Assembly (NCBI GenBank): GCA_036266835.1
Contig: DATAXD010000067.1
Location: forward strand, 1-55,695
Direction of reading: 5' to 3'
DNA length: 55,695 nucleotides
From: Galbitalea sp036266835
Lineage (GTDB): Bacteria > Actinomycetota > Actinomycetes > Actinomycetales > Microbacteriaceae
This document shows positions 1-8,257 of this stretch, piece after piece. Numbering within the stretch: position 1 is the first letter of the stretch; each line of letters starts with the position of its first letter. The notes under the pieces were generated by a model. The model did not search any database and was not told where the DNA came from. It saw only the letters and a program-made list of their open reading frames with translations. The position numbers and the translations under genes are program-made.

Positions 1-1
1 G

Positions 2-1258
2 TTCCGCCCCGGTCAGGGACCGAACGGCGATGAGATGCCCAACCACTGGGTGTCGGACTTTCAGGGCGACACCTGGACCCGCACCACCAACCCCGATGGA
101 ACGCCGGGTGAGTGGTACCTGCACCTGTTCACCCCGGAGCAGCCCGATCTCAACTGGAACCATCCGGATGTCCGGAAGATGCACGAAGATGTCCTGCGCT
201 TCTGGTTCGATCGGGGCGTCGGGGGCGTGCGCATTGACTCCGCGGCACTGCTCATCAAGGATCCCGACCTCCCCGAGGTCCCCGCCGAGGTGAAGCCGGG
301 ACAGCATCCGAGCGTCGATCGCGACGAGGTCCACGACATCTATCGCTCCTGGCGTGCAATTGCCGACAGCTACCCGGGCACGCGGGTCTTCGTCGGCGAG
401 GTGTGGATGCCGGATACCGAACGATTCGCGAAGTACCTGCGACCTGACGAGCTGCATACCGCATTCAACTTCGACTTCATGGCGCGCCCGTGGGATGCCG
501 CGGAGCTTCGCGACTCCATCGACACGATGCTCGCCGCCCACGCGCCTGTGGGAGCGCCGAGCACCTGGGTGCTCTCGAACCACGACGTAACGAGGCCGGT
601 GACTCGCTACGGCCGCGCCGACACGTCCTTCGCTTTTGCGACGAAGCGTTTCCACACCCCGACCGACCTGACACTCGGCATGCGCCGCGCCCGCGCGGCG
701 GCTCTCCTCAGCGCCGCGCTTCCCGGTTCTCTCTACGTCTACCAGGGAGACGAACTCGGACTGCCCGAGGCCGAGAACATCCCGCTGGAGCTGCTGCAGG
801 ATCCGATGTACTTCCGCTCCGACGGCGTCGACCCTGGCCGCGACGGATGCCGGGTGCCGATGCCCTGGAGCGGTTCGAAGCCGCCATACGGCTTCACTCC
901 GGCCGGCGCGACCCACTCGCCGTGGCTGCCCCAACCCGACGACTGGGCGGGATTCACGGTCGAATCGGAAGCGGCCAAGAGTGGCTCGATGCTCTCCCTG
1001 TACCGCACGGCGCTGAGCATCCGGCGCAGCCATCCGGCATTGGGCGACGGCATTCTCACCTGGATCGACAGCGCCGAGTACCCCAAAGACGGCGGTGTCC
1101 TCGCCTTCTCACGCGGGCTCGGCTTCGTCAGCGTTACGAACCTGTCATCCCGGGCAGTCGAACTTCCCGCGTACACCCGACTCCTCCTCGCGAGCACTCC
1201 GCTTGAGGGCGGTTTGCTCCCCCCAGACTCCACGGCGTGGCTACGGACACAGCACTAG
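2..1258 (+). CDS. Alpha-glucosidase, glycoside hydrolase family 13 (5' truncated by window edge)
   Basis: Hydrolyses terminal alpha-glucosidic bonds of malto- or isomalto-oligosaccharides in the cytoplasm. The frame is open from base 2 (it begins FRPGQGPNGDEMPNHW), so the true start lies left of the window; 418 residues are visible, and family members of about 550 imply some 130 are missing. GH13 conserved regions are present: GVRIDSAA with the nucleophile Asp, GEVW with the acid/base Glu, and LSNHDV with the transition-state Asp. A QGDELGLPE motif and a short beta-domain follow. It lies 75 nt upstream of a sugar-binding lipoprotein and two permeases, which suggests the imported sugar is its substrate. 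Exact linkage preference (alpha-1,4 or alpha-1,6) cannot be read from the sequence. Confidence 0.93.
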   Translation, partial: FRPGQGPNGDEMPNHWVSDFQGDTWTRTTNPDGTPGEWYLHLFTPEQPDLNWNHPDVRKMHEDVLRFWFDRGVGGVRIDSAALLIKDPDLPEVPAEVKPGQHPSVDRDEVHDIYRSWRAIADSYPGTRVFVGEVWMPDTERFAKYLRPDELHTAFNFDFMARPWDAAELRDSIDTMLAAHAPVGAPSTWVLSNHDVTRPVTRYGRADTSFAFATKRFHTPTDLTLGMRRARAAALLSAALPGSLYVYQGDELGLPEAENIPLELLQDPMYFRSDGVDPGRDGCRVPMPWSGSKPPYGFTPAGATHSPWLPQPDDWAGFTVESEAAKSGSMLSLYRTALSIRRSHPALGDGILTWIDSAEYPKDGGVLAFSRGLGFVSVTNLSSRAVELPAYTRLLLASTPLEGGLLPPDSTAWLRTQH

Positions 1259-1333
1259 CCGATAGAGAGAAAGAAATAGCCCACGAATACCCCACCAAAT
1301 GTGTTTACCTACAGAATCAAGAAAGGCAAGACA

Positions 1334-2734
1334 ATGAAGTCACCAAGAAAGTCCATCATCCTGGCGGTTGCGGGTGTCGCAGCGGCCGGGATGGTGCTGA
1401 GCGGCTGCTCGTCCAGCGGCGGCTCTACCAATGGCAAGACGGAGATCGTCGTTGCCAGCGTCCAGCCGGGTGCGAGTGCTGCGTCTCTTGCAGCATTCCA
1501 GACCCAGGTCAAGACGTTCGAGAAGAAGAACCCCGACATCGTCATCAAGGGCGAAGAGTACGACTGGACGGGCACGACCTTCGCGGCCGAACTCGCCGGT
1601 GGCACGCTGCCCGATGAGTTCGGCGTTCCCTTCACGGATTCGCGCACTCTCGCCGACAACGGGCAGCTCGCGGACCTGACGAAGTACATCACGAAGTTGT
1701 CCTACTTCAAGAAGTTCAACAAGCACGTTCTTGCGGTAGCCAGCGACAGCAAGGGTCATGTCTACGGCATCCCGTTCAGCCCATACGCCATGTCGATTTC
1801 GTACAACCGTGCGGACTTCACCAAGGCCGGACTGGACCCGAACAAGCCGCCGACGACCTGGGACCAGGTCGAGCAGGACGCGATCGCGATCTCCAAGGCG
1901 CTTCCGGGCGTTGCTGGGTACATGCAGATGACCAGCGGAAACACTGGTGGCTGGGAGCTCACGTCGGCCGCATACACCCGTGGTGGCCGCCTCGAGACGA
2001 CCGCGCCAAACGGCAAGGTCACGGTTGACACCGACATCCAGCCGGTCAAGGATGCCCTCGCCTACCTGCACCAGATCCGCTGGGTCGACAATGCGGCCGG
2101 CAGCAACTTCCTGCTGGACTGGAACGGCATCAACGCCGCCTTCGGATCCGGCAAGGTTGCGATGTACATGAGCGGATCGGATGTCATCGGTGCGCTTGTA
2201 CAGAACGACTCGTTCGACCCGTCGAACTATGGAGTTACGACCATCCCGCTCGAGAGTGTGCCGAACGCTGGCGTGCTTTCCGGTGGAACGGTCGCTGTCG
2301 GCAACGTCAGGGACACTGACGCCCAGAAGGCAGCCGTCGCGAAGTGGATCGACTTCTACTACGGCCAGCCGCAGGTGAACAAGGCCTCTGCCGTGACGCA
2401 GGCGAAGGCGTTGCAGGCGAGCAAGCAGGTCGTCGGCGCTCCGTCACTGCCGATCTTCGACGCGAAGACCGCTGCCGAAGCTCGTTCGTGGATCGCGCCG
2501 TACGCGACCCCCGGCCTGCTGACCAACATCGCACCGTTCACCAACAACATCGGCAACCAGCCGATCGTGCCGGAGCCGAACAAGCACACGCAGGATCTCT
2601 ATGCTGCGCTTGACTCGGTCGTCCAGGCGGTGCTCACCCAGAAGAACCCTGACGTGGACGCGCTCCTGCAGGCCGTGAATGTAAAGATTCAGGCCCTCAT
2701 CGACGCGGACCCCGACCAGGCCGCAATCAAGTAG
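1334..2734 (+). CDS. Carbohydrate ABC transporter substrate-binding lipoprotein
   Basis: Extracellular family-1 solute-binding protein of 466 aa, tethered to the membrane and delivering an oligosaccharide to the two permeases downstream. It has a basic N-terminus (MKSPRK), a hydrophobic stretch and a lipobox LSGC with Cys25 as the lipidated residue, then a Ser/Gly-rich linker. An in-frame GTG at 1301 was rejected because the lipoprotein signal fits ATG 1334, which has a GAAAGG ribosome site just upstream. Its neighbours suggest an alpha-glucoside or malto-oligosaccharide ligand; this is inference from the adjacent GH13 enzyme. No ATPase gene is nearby, so the system probably uses a shared MsiK/MalK-type ATPase encoded elsewhere. 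Confidence 0.92.
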   Translation: MKSPRKSIILAVAGVAAAGMVLSGCSSSGGSTNGKTEIVVASVQPGASAASLAAFQTQVKTFEKKNPDIVIKGEEYDWTGTTFAAELAGGTLPDEFGVPFTDSRTLADNGQLADLTKYITKLSYFKKFNKHVLAVASDSKGHVYGIPFSPYAMSISYNRADFTKAGLDPNKPPTTWDQVEQDAIAISKALPGVAGYMQMTSGNTGGWELTSAAYTRGGRLETTAPNGKVTVDTDIQPVKDALAYLHQIRWVDNAAGSNFLLDWNGINAAFGSGKVAMYMSGSDVIGALVQNDSFDPSNYGVTTIPLESVPNAGVLSGGTVAVGNVRDTDAQKAAVAKWIDFYYGQPQVNKASAVTQAKALQASKQVVGAPSLPIFDAKTAAEARSWIAPYATPGLLTNIAPFTNNIGNQPIVPEPNKHTQDLYAALDSVVQAVLTQKNPDVDALLQAVNVKIQALIDADPDQAAIK

Positions 2735-2768
2735 CGGCTAGCCGTTACTTGTCGCAACACTGAACAAT

Positions 2769-2804
2769 GAGTCGGCGGAGGTCGTCCAAGGCCTCCGCCG
2801 ACTC
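2769..2804 (+). terminator. 13-bp hairpin between binding-protein and permease genes
   Basis: A perfect 13-bp inverted repeat (GAGTCGGCGGAGG / CCTCCGCCGACTC) with a 10-nt loop sits between the binding-protein stop and the first permease. There is no T-tract. In sugar ABC operons such hairpins commonly act as partial terminators or 3'-end stabilisers, giving more binding protein than permease; that role is inferred here. Confidence 0.7.
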
Positions 2805-2852
2805 GTCCATGTACATCGCCGACCGGCCCTGCATCATGAATAGGACCGCACC

Positions 2853-3827
2853 ATGACCAGCTCAACCGAACCGTTGACCGGGACCCGGATGGCCGCAACG
2901 GCCGTGCCGCGCCGCCGGGTTCGCGGCACTCCCCTCACCTGGGTGCGCCGAGGCGGGCTCGCAAACCTGATCTTCCTACTCCCACTGCTCGGAATCTTCG
3001 GAGTGTTCTCGTGGGGCCCCATCGTCGAATCGTTCGTTATCAGCCTTCAGCACACCAACTTCGTCGTGACGACGTGGGCAGATCCGCTCTGGGCCAACTT
3101 CACCTTCGTCTTCAGCGATCCGACCTTCTGGCTCGCGGTTCGCAACACCGGCTACTTCGCCCTGCTCGCGCTCATCTTCGGCTATCCGTTGCCACTTCTG
3201 CTGGCCATTCTGATGCGTGAGGTGCGGCGATTCCGCGCGCTGTTCAGCGTGCTCGCCTACCTTCCGGTCGTGGTTCTGCCGGTGGTGTCTGCGGAACTGT
3301 GGAAGACGGTTTTCTTCGACGCCGGGACATCAGGCGTTTTCAACACGATTCTGAGCTGGGTCGGAATTCCGCCCCAGCCCTGGATCCAGTCGGTCGCCTC
3401 CGCAATGCCGTCGCTCGTGCTCGAGGCAACCTGGGCATCCGCCGGTGGCACGATCATCATCTACCTGGCGGCCCTCACGAACGTTCCCGCTGAACTGTAC
3501 GACGCTGCGGAAGTCGACGGGGCCGGCATCTGGAGCAAGCTCTGGCACGTAACGCTGCCGCAGCTGCGCGGGGTTTTGCTCGTCACCTTCATCCTCCAGA
3601 TCATCGGTACCTCGCAGGTCTTCCTCGAGCCGTACCTGATCACCCAGGGCGGCCCGGTGCAGTCGACGACCACCATCATGCTGCTGATCTTCCAATACGC
3701 GTTCCAGTCCACCGACGGCGGCAACAACCTTGGTGGAGCGACCGCCCTGAGTCTCCTGCTTGCCGCGTTTCTTGCGATTTTCTCCGCGGTGTACTTCCGC
3801 GCCACCAGAAGCTGGAGCCAGAATTGA
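2853..3827 (+). CDS. Sugar ABC transporter permease, MalF/UgpA type
   Basis: Integral membrane subunit of 324 aa in an ABC sugar importer. After a basic, Arg-rich N-terminus come about six hydrophobic segments. The cytoplasmic EAA loop that docks the ATPase is visible (DAAEVDGAGIWSKLWHVTLP). The start ATG 2853 is preceded by TAGGACCGC, a weak AGGA ribosome site. The stop TGA overlaps the TTG start of the next permease by 4 nt (TTGA), so the two are translationally coupled. It pairs with the downstream MalG-type subunit and the upstream binding protein. Confidence 0.92.
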   Translation: MTSSTEPLTGTRMAATAVPRRRVRGTPLTWVRRGGLANLIFLLPLLGIFGVFSWGPIVESFVISLQHTNFVVTTWADPLWANFTFVFSDPTFWLAVRNTGYFALLALIFGYPLPLLLAILMREVRRFRALFSVLAYLPVVVLPVVSAELWKTVFFDAGTSGVFNTILSWVGIPPQPWIQSVASAMPSLVLEATWASAGGTIIIYLAALTNVPAELYDAAEVDGAGIWSKLWHVTLPQLRGVLLVTFILQIIGTSQVFLEPYLITQGGPVQSTTTIMLLIFQYAFQSTDGGNNLGGATALSLLLAAFLAIFSAVYFRATRSWSQN

Positions 3828-4771
3828 GCGCCACCGCAGCAAACCTTCGCCGACGCAACGCCCGCCTCGGCCGCGGCTCCGAAGATCGTGGCATCGTCTC
3901 AAACAGCGAATGGCGCCGGGCGCGGGTGCGGTTTCCTCTCGGCGCCGCCCAGCTCCTCCTGTTGATTCTGCTCATCGTCGCGGGGCTGCTGCCGGTGCTG
4001 TGGCTGATGAAGGCGGCTTTCACGCCGACCCAGGACACCCTCACCCAACCGCTCGCGCTGTTCCCGCACGGGGCGACTCTCGACAATCTCGCGCAGGCGT
4101 TCGGCGTGAACATCAAGATCCAGGACTTCTTCCTCAACACCATCTGGGTTGCCGCCGGCGCCTGGGTGGTACAAATCGTGGTCGCGACGACAGGTGGATT
4201 CGCGCTCAGCGTCCTGCGGCCGAAGTACGGTCGAATTGTCACGGGAATGGTCATCGCGACGCTCTTCCTGCCCGCGATCGTCCTACTCATTCCGCTGTAC
4301 CTGACCATCCTGCATCCGCTCGGCTTCGGTGGGTCGCTGCTCAACACATTCTGGGCGGTGTGGCTGCCGTCCGGTGCGAGCGCGTTCAACGTCGTTCTCG
4401 TGATGCGGTTCTTCGACAGCCTCCCGCGCGAAATCTTCGAGGCCGCCCAAACGGATGGAGCAGGGCCGTTCCGACTGTTCTGGTCGATCGTGCTTCCGAT
4501 GTCGAGGCCGGTAATCGGAGTCGTGACCGTATTCGCGATCATCAACACCTGGAAAGACTTCCTCTGGCCTAACCTCGTGTTGCCCGGCGGCAGTGATCCG
4601 TCATCGGTTCAACCGCTGTCTGTTCGACTGCCGGCGATCCAGGGCACAACCGAGGTCGGCCCATTCCTGGCGTCGCTCGCCATCGCGACTCTCATCCCGA
4701 TCATCATGTTCCTGCTGTTCCAGCGCACCTTCCTGAACGGCGGCGGCTTCGGGGGTGCCGTCAAGGGCTAG
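3824..4771 (+). CDS. Carbohydrate ABC transporter permease, MalG type
   Basis: Second transmembrane subunit (315 aa) of the same importer. The first 45 residues are basic and probably cytoplasmic; six membrane segments follow. The EAA motif EAAQTDGAGPFRLFWSIVLP is clear. I place the start at TTG 3824, overlapping the previous stop, because this is the coupled arrangement; a later start would have to fall inside the basic N-terminal extension. A strong hairpin begins 5 nt after the stop, ending the operon. Confidence 0.9.
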   Translation: MSATAANLRRRNARLGRGSEDRGIVSNSEWRRARVRFPLGAAQLLLLILLIVAGLLPVLWLMKAAFTPTQDTLTQPLALFPHGATLDNLAQAFGVNIKIQDFFLNTIWVAAGAWVVQIVVATTGGFALSVLRPKYGRIVTGMVIATLFLPAIVLLIPLYLTILHPLGFGGSLLNTFWAVWLPSGASAFNVVLVMRFFDSLPREIFEAAQTDGAGPFRLFWSIVLPMSRPVIGVVTVFAIINTWKDFLWPNLVLPGGSDPSSVQPLSVRLPAIQGTTEVGPFLASLAIATLIPIIMFLLFQRTFLNGGGFGGAVKG

Positions 4772-4776
4772 GCGGG

Positions 4777-4815
4777 AAGTGGTCGGCGGCGGGGCAAGCG
4801 CGCCGCCGACCACTT
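4777..4815 (+). terminator. Terminator of the sugar-uptake operon
   Basis: Perfect 15-bp stem (AAGTGGTCGGCGGCG with its complement ending CGCCGACCACTT) and a 9-nt loop, starting 5 nt after the permease stop. There is no long U-tract, as is common in high-GC actinobacteria. Its GTCGGCGG core resembles the hairpin at 2769-2804. Confidence 0.8.
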
Positions 4816-5226
4816 ACGTTCCCCAGCGATTTCGTTGTTCGCATGAATCGCAATGCCAGAACCGGCACCGCAGCTACCGTCTTTGGGAGCCGTGATGGCG
4901 AGTCGTCTTGCAGGGGGACTACTGCTGTACCCAGCGACCGCAGAGGCGGACGTGTGCGCAGCTTTCATTGCTGGCTGTTCCTTTCGGGTTAGGAACCGGC
5001 TCGGTCGGGGGAACTAAGCCGTCTTGGGGGCGCGCGTCGTCTCTCAGTGAGGGTAGATCCGACGGGGATTGGCTCCCCCTCGGGCTGTCCCCCAAAGGGA
5101 GGACAACGCACCAGCAAGGTTCAAAGTAGCAGCAGGTTCGGAAATTGGTCAAGCAAACCTTGCGCCCCCGTGGGAGGGCGCGACTGCCCGGAATGAGCGG
5201 ACTTAGCACTAGCGAAAATCGAATAA
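4816..5226. other. Gene-free 411-nt stretch with small hairpins
   Basis: I see no convincing gene here on either strand. Open frames exist on both strands but lack family features and ribosome sites. Two short inverted repeats are visible: GTTCCT-N8-AGGAAC (4977-4996) and GCGCCC-N8-GGGCGC (5162-5181). Just before the next gene, GAATAAT (5221-5227) resembles a -10 box. The stretch could be a degraded gene, a long leader of the downstream kinase gene, or an unrecognised RNA. Confidence 0.5.
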
Positions 5227-6441
5227 TTGACGCACACTCACTTACGGCACCATCCGTTCTATGCACCGCACCGGGAGAACCTGATCACAGCCCCAATTCA
5301 CCCGACGGACGGGGTGGCGGCAGCGTTGGCGAAAGTCGCCGAGCAGCTCCACCGATCGCTCGTTGGCTACTCAGAGATGCTCGTTGAGCCCACGGATGAC
5401 GGGTACGTGCGAGGGTACGAACTGGAACTCCGCGCGCCGGACGGCGAGCGTGAGCGACGGCTGGTCTTCGTGTTCACGTCGACCGCGACGCCGGCATCCG
5501 TCTGGTTGTACCCGGCCGATCCCGCCCTGCCGGCGCTACAGACCGTCACAAACACCGCCTCCGCAGCGGCAGTGCTTGATTCTCTCGGCGTTGGGGTCGT
5601 GCCCACCGGAGTCGACGTGGTGTCCTACCGTCCCGGCAGGCGAGCGGTCGTGCGCGTCGTTTCGGACGGCGAGCCCATGTTCCTCAAGGTCGTCGAACCA
5701 GCTAAGGCGGAGTCGATTTCGGAACGCCACGACCTGTTTCGATCGAGCGGGGTTCCGGTACCGCGTCTTCTCGGCTGGTCCGCTGAGGGCGTCGTTGCGA
5801 TGGCCGGCCTGCCGGGAGTCGAGGCCCAGGCGGTTGTCGCGTCGATTGGCGACCACGGCGCGTTCCTCGACCAGGTCGACTTCCTGTGCACGCTCGTGGC
5901 GGGAGTTGCCTCGGTGACGACAGCGCGGCCATCCCTCTATCGACGGCTCGACTGGTACGTGGAGAGGTTGTCTGAACGCCTTCCCGGCGAAGGGGAGCGG
6001 ATCCAGGAGGTTGGCGCGGCCATCGCGCGTCGTGGCGCGGACGGCTACGACTTCGCCTTCACCCCGGTCACGGTTCACGGGGATCTGCACCTCGGACAAC
6101 TCTTCGTCGATCGTGCGAATCCGAGTGTGATCGCGGGCATGCTCGACATCGATACAGCGGGTGTCGGCGACCCGGCGGATGACGCGGGCGCGTTCTATGC
6201 ACACGTCATCGCGTTAGGACAGTCCATCGCCGACACCGACCCGCTCGCATCGACAGAGTGCTTTCGGATGGCGGCGGCCTGGCACTCTCGATGGCATCAC
6301 AATCTCAACGCGGGATTCGAGGCGCGTGCCAGTGCGATTGCAGCGACCCACCTGCTCGGGCACGCGCTCCAGCCGAAGTCGCGCGACTCGGATGGGATGA
6401 GCCGTCGCCTGCTCGAGCGTGCCGCGGAGATCGTCGCGTAG
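5227..6441 (+). CDS. APH-fold phosphotransferase, possibly a sugar kinase
   Basis: Kinase of the aminoglycoside phosphotransferase/choline kinase superfamily, up to 404 aa. The catalytic loop HGDLHLGQLFV and the metal-binding DIDTAG (DxD-type) are clear; the ATP-binding lysine probably lies in EPMFLKVVEP. The HGDLHLGQ form is also found in maltokinases. That, and its place between an alpha-glucoside operon and GH15/zwf genes, makes a sugar substrate plausible, but this is inference. The start is uncertain: TTG 5227 gives the longest frame but overlaps a possible promoter (GAATAAT). GTG 5314 is a shorter alternative. It converges with the GH15 gene, with only 14 nt between stops. Confidence 0.8.
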   Translation: MTHTHLRHHPFYAPHRENLITAPIHPTDGVAAALAKVAEQLHRSLVGYSEMLVEPTDDGYVRGYELELRAPDGERERRLVFVFTSTATPASVWLYPADPALPALQTVTNTASAAAVLDSLGVGVVPTGVDVVSYRPGRRAVVRVVSDGEPMFLKVVEPAKAESISERHDLFRSSGVPVPRLLGWSAEGVVAMAGLPGVEAQAVVASIGDHGAFLDQVDFLCTLVAGVASVTTARPSLYRRLDWYVERLSERLPGEGERIQEVGAAIARRGADGYDFAFTPVTVHGDLHLGQLFVDRANPSVIAGMLDIDTAGVGDPADDAGAFYAHVIALGQSIADTDPLASTECFRMAAAWHSRWHHNLNAGFEARASAIAATHLLGHALQPKSRDSDGMSRRLLERAAEIVA

Positions 6442-6455
6442 CGACCGGCCAACTG

Positions 6456-8228
6456 CTACAGCACGGCGTCGATTGCGTCCGCCGCTCGCACCAGGGCGAG
6501 GTGCGACAGCGCTTGGGGAGTGTTGCCGACCTGGCGCTTGCCGGCGACGTCGTACTCCTCGCTGAGCAGTCCGAGGTCGTTGCAAAATCCGACCAGCCGA
6601 TCCATCAGATCGACGGCGTCATCCTTTCGACCCGAGTTGGCGTACTGCTCCGCCAGCCAGAACGAACAGGCCAGGAACGGATGCTCGCCACCAGGCAGTC
6701 CGTCGACCCCGCTCTCGGTCGCATACCGAAGCACCAGTCCGTCTCGCAGCAAGCTGGACTCGATCGCGGCCACGGTGCCCAGCATCCGCGGATCGTCAGA
6801 GGCGACGTAGCCGACGTGGGGGAGTTGCAGCAGGGAGGCGTCGACCGTTCCGCTTCCGTAGAACTGGGTGTAGCTGCCGAGCGCCGGATCCCAGCCCTTG
6901 CTTTCGATCTCTTCCGCGAGCTCTTTGCGCAGTCGCTCCCACCGCTCGACCGGACCGACGAGCCCAAACTCGTGCACCGCGCGGATGCCGCAGTCGAAGG
7001 CCGCCCACAGCATCACGCGTGAATGGGTGAAGTGACGCTTCGGTCCGCGGATCTCCCAAATGCCGTTATCCGGGCGGCGCCAGTTGTTCTCGACGAACTG
7101 GAGCAGGGCGCGTTGCAATGACCACGACAGCTCGTTGTCTTCGATTCCCGCCTCGCGTGCCTTGCGCAGCGCAATCATGACTTCGCCGAACATGTCGCCC
7201 TGGTACTGCACGAAAGCGCCGTTGCCGACTCGCACCGGACCCGAGTCCCGGTACCCCGGCAGGCTCGGAAGCTCCCACTCCGTGAGGCGACGTTCGCCAG
7301 CGAGGCCGTACATGATCTGCACATCGTTCGGATCACCGGCGATGGCACGCAGCAGCCAGGAGCGCCAGCCCTGTGCCTCGTTCGCGAAGCCGTGGTTGAT
7401 GAGCACGTAGAGCGTGAGTGACGCGTCACGAAGCCAGACGTAGCGGTAGTCCCAGTTGCGGCTTCCGCCGAATTCCTCGGGCAGGCTGGTTGTTGCCGCG
7501 GCGACGATTCCGCCCGTCTGTTCGTGCGTCAGCGCGCGCAGCACGAGGAGTGAGCGATGCACTTCAGCGCCGTACTTCTGCGGCGCCTCGCAACTCGAAG
7601 CCCAGTCCTGCCACCATGCGACAGTGTCTTTGAGGCTCCGGCCCACATCGATGGCATCGGGTGCCTCGCGGTGCGACGGAAACCAGGTCAGCACGATGTC
7701 GACCGTTTCGCCCTCGGCAACCTCGAAGTCCGAGACGTGTGCCTCGTCCTTCGCGCTCAACCTGGGCCCCCGGACGACTATGGCGTCCGGGCCGGCCACG
7801 GCAATCAGGGCGTTGCCACCGGCTTCCGGAGCCTGCCTGACCCATGGGAGCGCTGCCGAATAGTCGAACCGGATGCGCAGCTCCTGCTTCATCGTCACCG
7901 ACCCCTCGATGCCGACGATGCGACGCACAATATCCGCCCGTCTGTTTTGGGTGGGCATGAAATCGCTGACATCAACACGGCCCGTGCTGGTTTGCCAGTG
8001 GGTAACCAGCACAAAGGTGTCCTCCAGGTACTCGCGGGTCACCGATAGGACTTCGCCCTCGGGTCGCACCAGCCAGCGACCGTTGTCTTCGTCTCCCAGG
8101 AGCGCCCCGAACGTCGACGGTGAGTCGAAGCGCGGGAAGCACAGCCAGTCGATCGAGCCGTCGTTTCCTACCAGCGCACCGGTGTAGCAATCACCGATCA
8201 GACCGTAATCCTCGATGTTCAAGGCCAT
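6456..8228 (-). CDS. Glycoside hydrolase family 15 protein (glucoamylase/trehalase type)
   Basis: Cytoplasmic inverting glucosidase of 590 aa with no signal peptide. It opens with the typical N-terminal beta-domain (IEDYGLIGDCYTGALVGNDG) followed by an (alpha/alpha)6 barrel. Landmarks are NWDYRYVWLRDAS, GIWEIRGPKRHF carrying a probable catalytic Glu, and GEHPFLACSFWLAEQ near the C-terminus. In actinobacteria this family includes trehalases as well as glucoamylases, and the sequence alone does not decide between them. It is divergent from a glucose-6-phosphate dehydrogenase gene 29 nt away, which suggests co-regulation: released glucose could be phosphorylated and oxidised. Confidence 0.93.
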   Translation of the reverse strand: MALNIEDYGLIGDCYTGALVGNDGSIDWLCFPRFDSPSTFGALLGDEDNGRWLVRPEGEVLSVTREYLEDTFVLVTHWQTSTGRVDVSDFMPTQNRRADIVRRIVGIEGSVTMKQELRIRFDYSAALPWVRQAPEAGGNALIAVAGPDAIVVRGPRLSAKDEAHVSDFEVAEGETVDIVLTWFPSHREAPDAIDVGRSLKDTVAWWQDWASSCEAPQKYGAEVHRSLLVLRALTHEQTGGIVAAATTSLPEEFGGSRNWDYRYVWLRDASLTLYVLINHGFANEAQGWRSWLLRAIAGDPNDVQIMYGLAGERRLTEWELPSLPGYRDSGPVRVGNGAFVQYQGDMFGEVMIALRKAREAGIEDNELSWSLQRALLQFVENNWRRPDNGIWEIRGPKRHFTHSRVMLWAAFDCGIRAVHEFGLVGPVERWERLRKELAEEIESKGWDPALGSYTQFYGSGTVDASLLQLPHVGYVASDDPRMLGTVAAIESSLLRDGLVLRYATESGVDGLPGGEHPFLACSFWLAEQYANSGRKDDAVDLMDRLVGFCNDLGLLSEEYDVAGKRQVGNTPQALSHLALVRAADAIDAVL

Positions 8229-8229
8229 T

Positions 8230-8257
8230 TGCCAATACTGGCAGCTAGCTTTGGAGT
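8230..8257. promoter_or_regulatory. Divergent promoter region with TGCCA-N4-TGGCA palindrome
   Basis: Only 29 nt separate the divergent GH15 and zwf starts. They contain an inverted repeat TGCCA-ATAC-TGGCA (8230-8243) and, for zwf, TAGCTT (8246-8251) six nt before ATG 8258. That spacing puts the transcription start at or beside the ATG, giving a leaderless mRNA. The palindrome would cover both promoters and is a candidate operator. Confidence 0.55.

Noticed and set aside
4919..5266. Open frame of 115 codons (minus strand) in the gene-free stretch
   Set aside because: Cys/Pro/Arg-rich, no ribosome site, no recognisable family.
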